A stretch of DNA of 5,871 nt from JANYHF01 sp031367715 (GTDB taxonomy: Bacteria > Pseudomonadota > Alphaproteobacteria > Rhizobiales > Hyphomicrobiaceae). The position numbers and the translations under genes are program-made. The DNA lies in NCBI GenBank assembly GCA_031367715.1, contig JANLQJ010000051.1, forward strand, positions 1 through 5,871, in the 5' to 3' direction. The notes beneath the pieces are model-generated. The model was not told the DNA's origin. It did no database searches and worked only from the letters and a program-made list of their open reading frames with translations. Shown one piece after another: positions 5,243 through 5,871 of the stretch (within the stretch, counting starts at the first letter, position 1; the number at the start of each line of letters is the position of its first letter).

Positions 5243-5733
5243 GTGAGCCTTGTATAGTTCACCAAGAAATACCGATAAAATCGGCTTGTTCTGCTCTGTC
5301 TTCCTGATCGCCAAGTAGATGGGATTCTTGTACCCTAGTTCTCGGTCCAGCAGGGCGCGCATGAGGTCCTGAGCGATCCAATACTGGGCGAAATGCTCAG
5401 GTAAGAATCCTATATAGCGGCCCGACAAAATGAAGACCGCAACACTCTCCATGAGGTCGGCAACCGCGGTTGACGGCAGGCTCATGCCAATCGGAAAATG
5501 GTCAGGTGCGACGTAGGCCCGCCTGGCAAACTGCTGGCCTTTCAGATCGGCGATTGCAACCGAATGGCTGCGCTCGAACAACGCGTTCCACGCCCGCAAT
5601 GCGGCACTTGCCGTTCGTCGAACACATCGAAGTAACTGAGATATGGGGAGTGGCGGCCGCAAGCTCCCAGCCCAAGATCAAAGCGGCCGTCCAGCACGGC
5701 CTGTTCAATCACGGATGGGGCGGCGACATGAAC
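5096..5733 (-). pseudogene. Decayed LysR-type transcriptional regulator, C-terminal (effector-binding) part only
   Basis: Reading leftward from 5733, one frame gives VIEQAVLDGRFDLGLGACGR and, shortly after, SYFDVFDERQ, then goes out of frame near 5588-5589. Adding one base there restores GRG-NALFERSHSVAIADLKGQQ, leading to YIGFLPEHFAQYWI, RALLDRELGY and FLGELYKAH (ending near 5243). These are typical of the second half of the LysR substrate-binding domain. A TAG at 5734-5736 lies directly upstream and no recognisable helix-turn-helix or first-lobe sequence follows toward 5871, so roughly half of a normal 300-residue protein is missing. The tail from 5242 to the stop at 5096 reads into non-homologous, repeat-like sequence after a seven-base homopolymer. 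Without its DNA-binding domain it cannot act as a normal regulator. Sequencing error could explain the frameshift but not the missing N-terminus. Confidence 0.75.
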
Positions 5734-5781
5734 CTAGAATCGGCAGTTGACCGGCGTGCCTCGCAGTTTTGAGGCTGCGGT

Positions 5782-5871
5782 TCAACCCTTGGGTGTGGAC
5801 GCCGGCATCAGGCCGGGGCTGTTAGACGGGGTGGCGCGCGCAACTGGCGGCCGTGCAGCCATGACTTCATC
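5782..5871 (-). CDS. Possible C-terminal end of an unidentified gene (partial)
   Basis: A reading frame enters from the right edge on the - strand and stops at TGA (5782-5784), giving 29 residues rich in Ala, Pro, Ser and Thr, ending LMPASTPKG. Such low-complexity tails are common at protein ends, and nothing resembling LysR is seen in it. No family can be named. An open frame this short may also be chance in GC-rich DNA, and the + strand is open here too. Confidence 0.25.
   Translation of the reverse strand, partial: DEVMAARPPVARATPSNSPGLMPASTPKG

Noticed and set aside
4932..5246. Short + strand frames after the tRNA
   Set aside because: They have no ribosome binding site, no recognisable domain, and overlap repeat-like sequence and the regulator remnant.
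5712..5720. CGGATGGGG as an inverted match to the tRNA-Ser 3' end, a possible second attachment site
   Set aside because: Only nine bases match and in inverted orientation. Flanking bases differ, and it falls inside the LysR-homologous sequence, so chance is the simpler reading.

Overview
The window is a stretch of high-GC alphaproteobacterial chromosome or megaplasmid, most likely from the Rhizobiales (Mesorhizobium, Aminobacter, Sinorhizobium-type). Three things suggest this: the transporter proteins resemble, from memory, the rhizobial inositol/rhizopine uptake family; the intergenic repeats carry GTCATCCCGG-type and CCTTCTCCCCG-type palindromes common in that order; and the genes have GC-rich third codon positions. 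No database search was possible.

Layout. Positions 1-605 hold no convincing gene. They contain two hairpin-forming sequences, an array of ten perfect 8-bp tandem repeats, and the leader and probable promoters of the first gene. Then comes a three-gene sugar/cyclitol ABC transporter, all on the + strand: a periplasmic substrate-binding protein (606-1529), a double-domain ATPase (1916-3457) and a BPD_transp_2 permease (3680-4711). The two gaps inside the operon are unusually wide, 386 and 222 bp. Both are filled by inverted-repeat intergenic elements, and the first also has a terminator-like hairpin just after the binding-protein gene. A tRNA-Ser with anticodon TGA and encoded CCA (4843-4932) follows. 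Beyond it is about 310 bp with no identifiable gene, then the decayed C-terminal half of a LysR-type regulator on the - strand (conserved part about 5243-5733, with one clear frameshift). The window ends with what may be the last 29 codons of another - strand gene.

How the genes work together. The binding protein captures a substrate in the periplasm, the permease forms the inner-membrane channel (normally a homodimer), and the tandem ATPase drives import. Family resemblance points to myo-inositol or a related cyclitol such as rhizopine (IbpA-IatA-IatP / MocB type), but the substrate is inferred. No catabolic gene or intact regulator lies in the window.

I found no convincing undescribed biological system. 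The best leads are the 8-bp tandem array upstream of the transporter, the repeat elements in both junctions of the operon, and the regulator remnant beside a tRNA-Ser, a known type of integration site.
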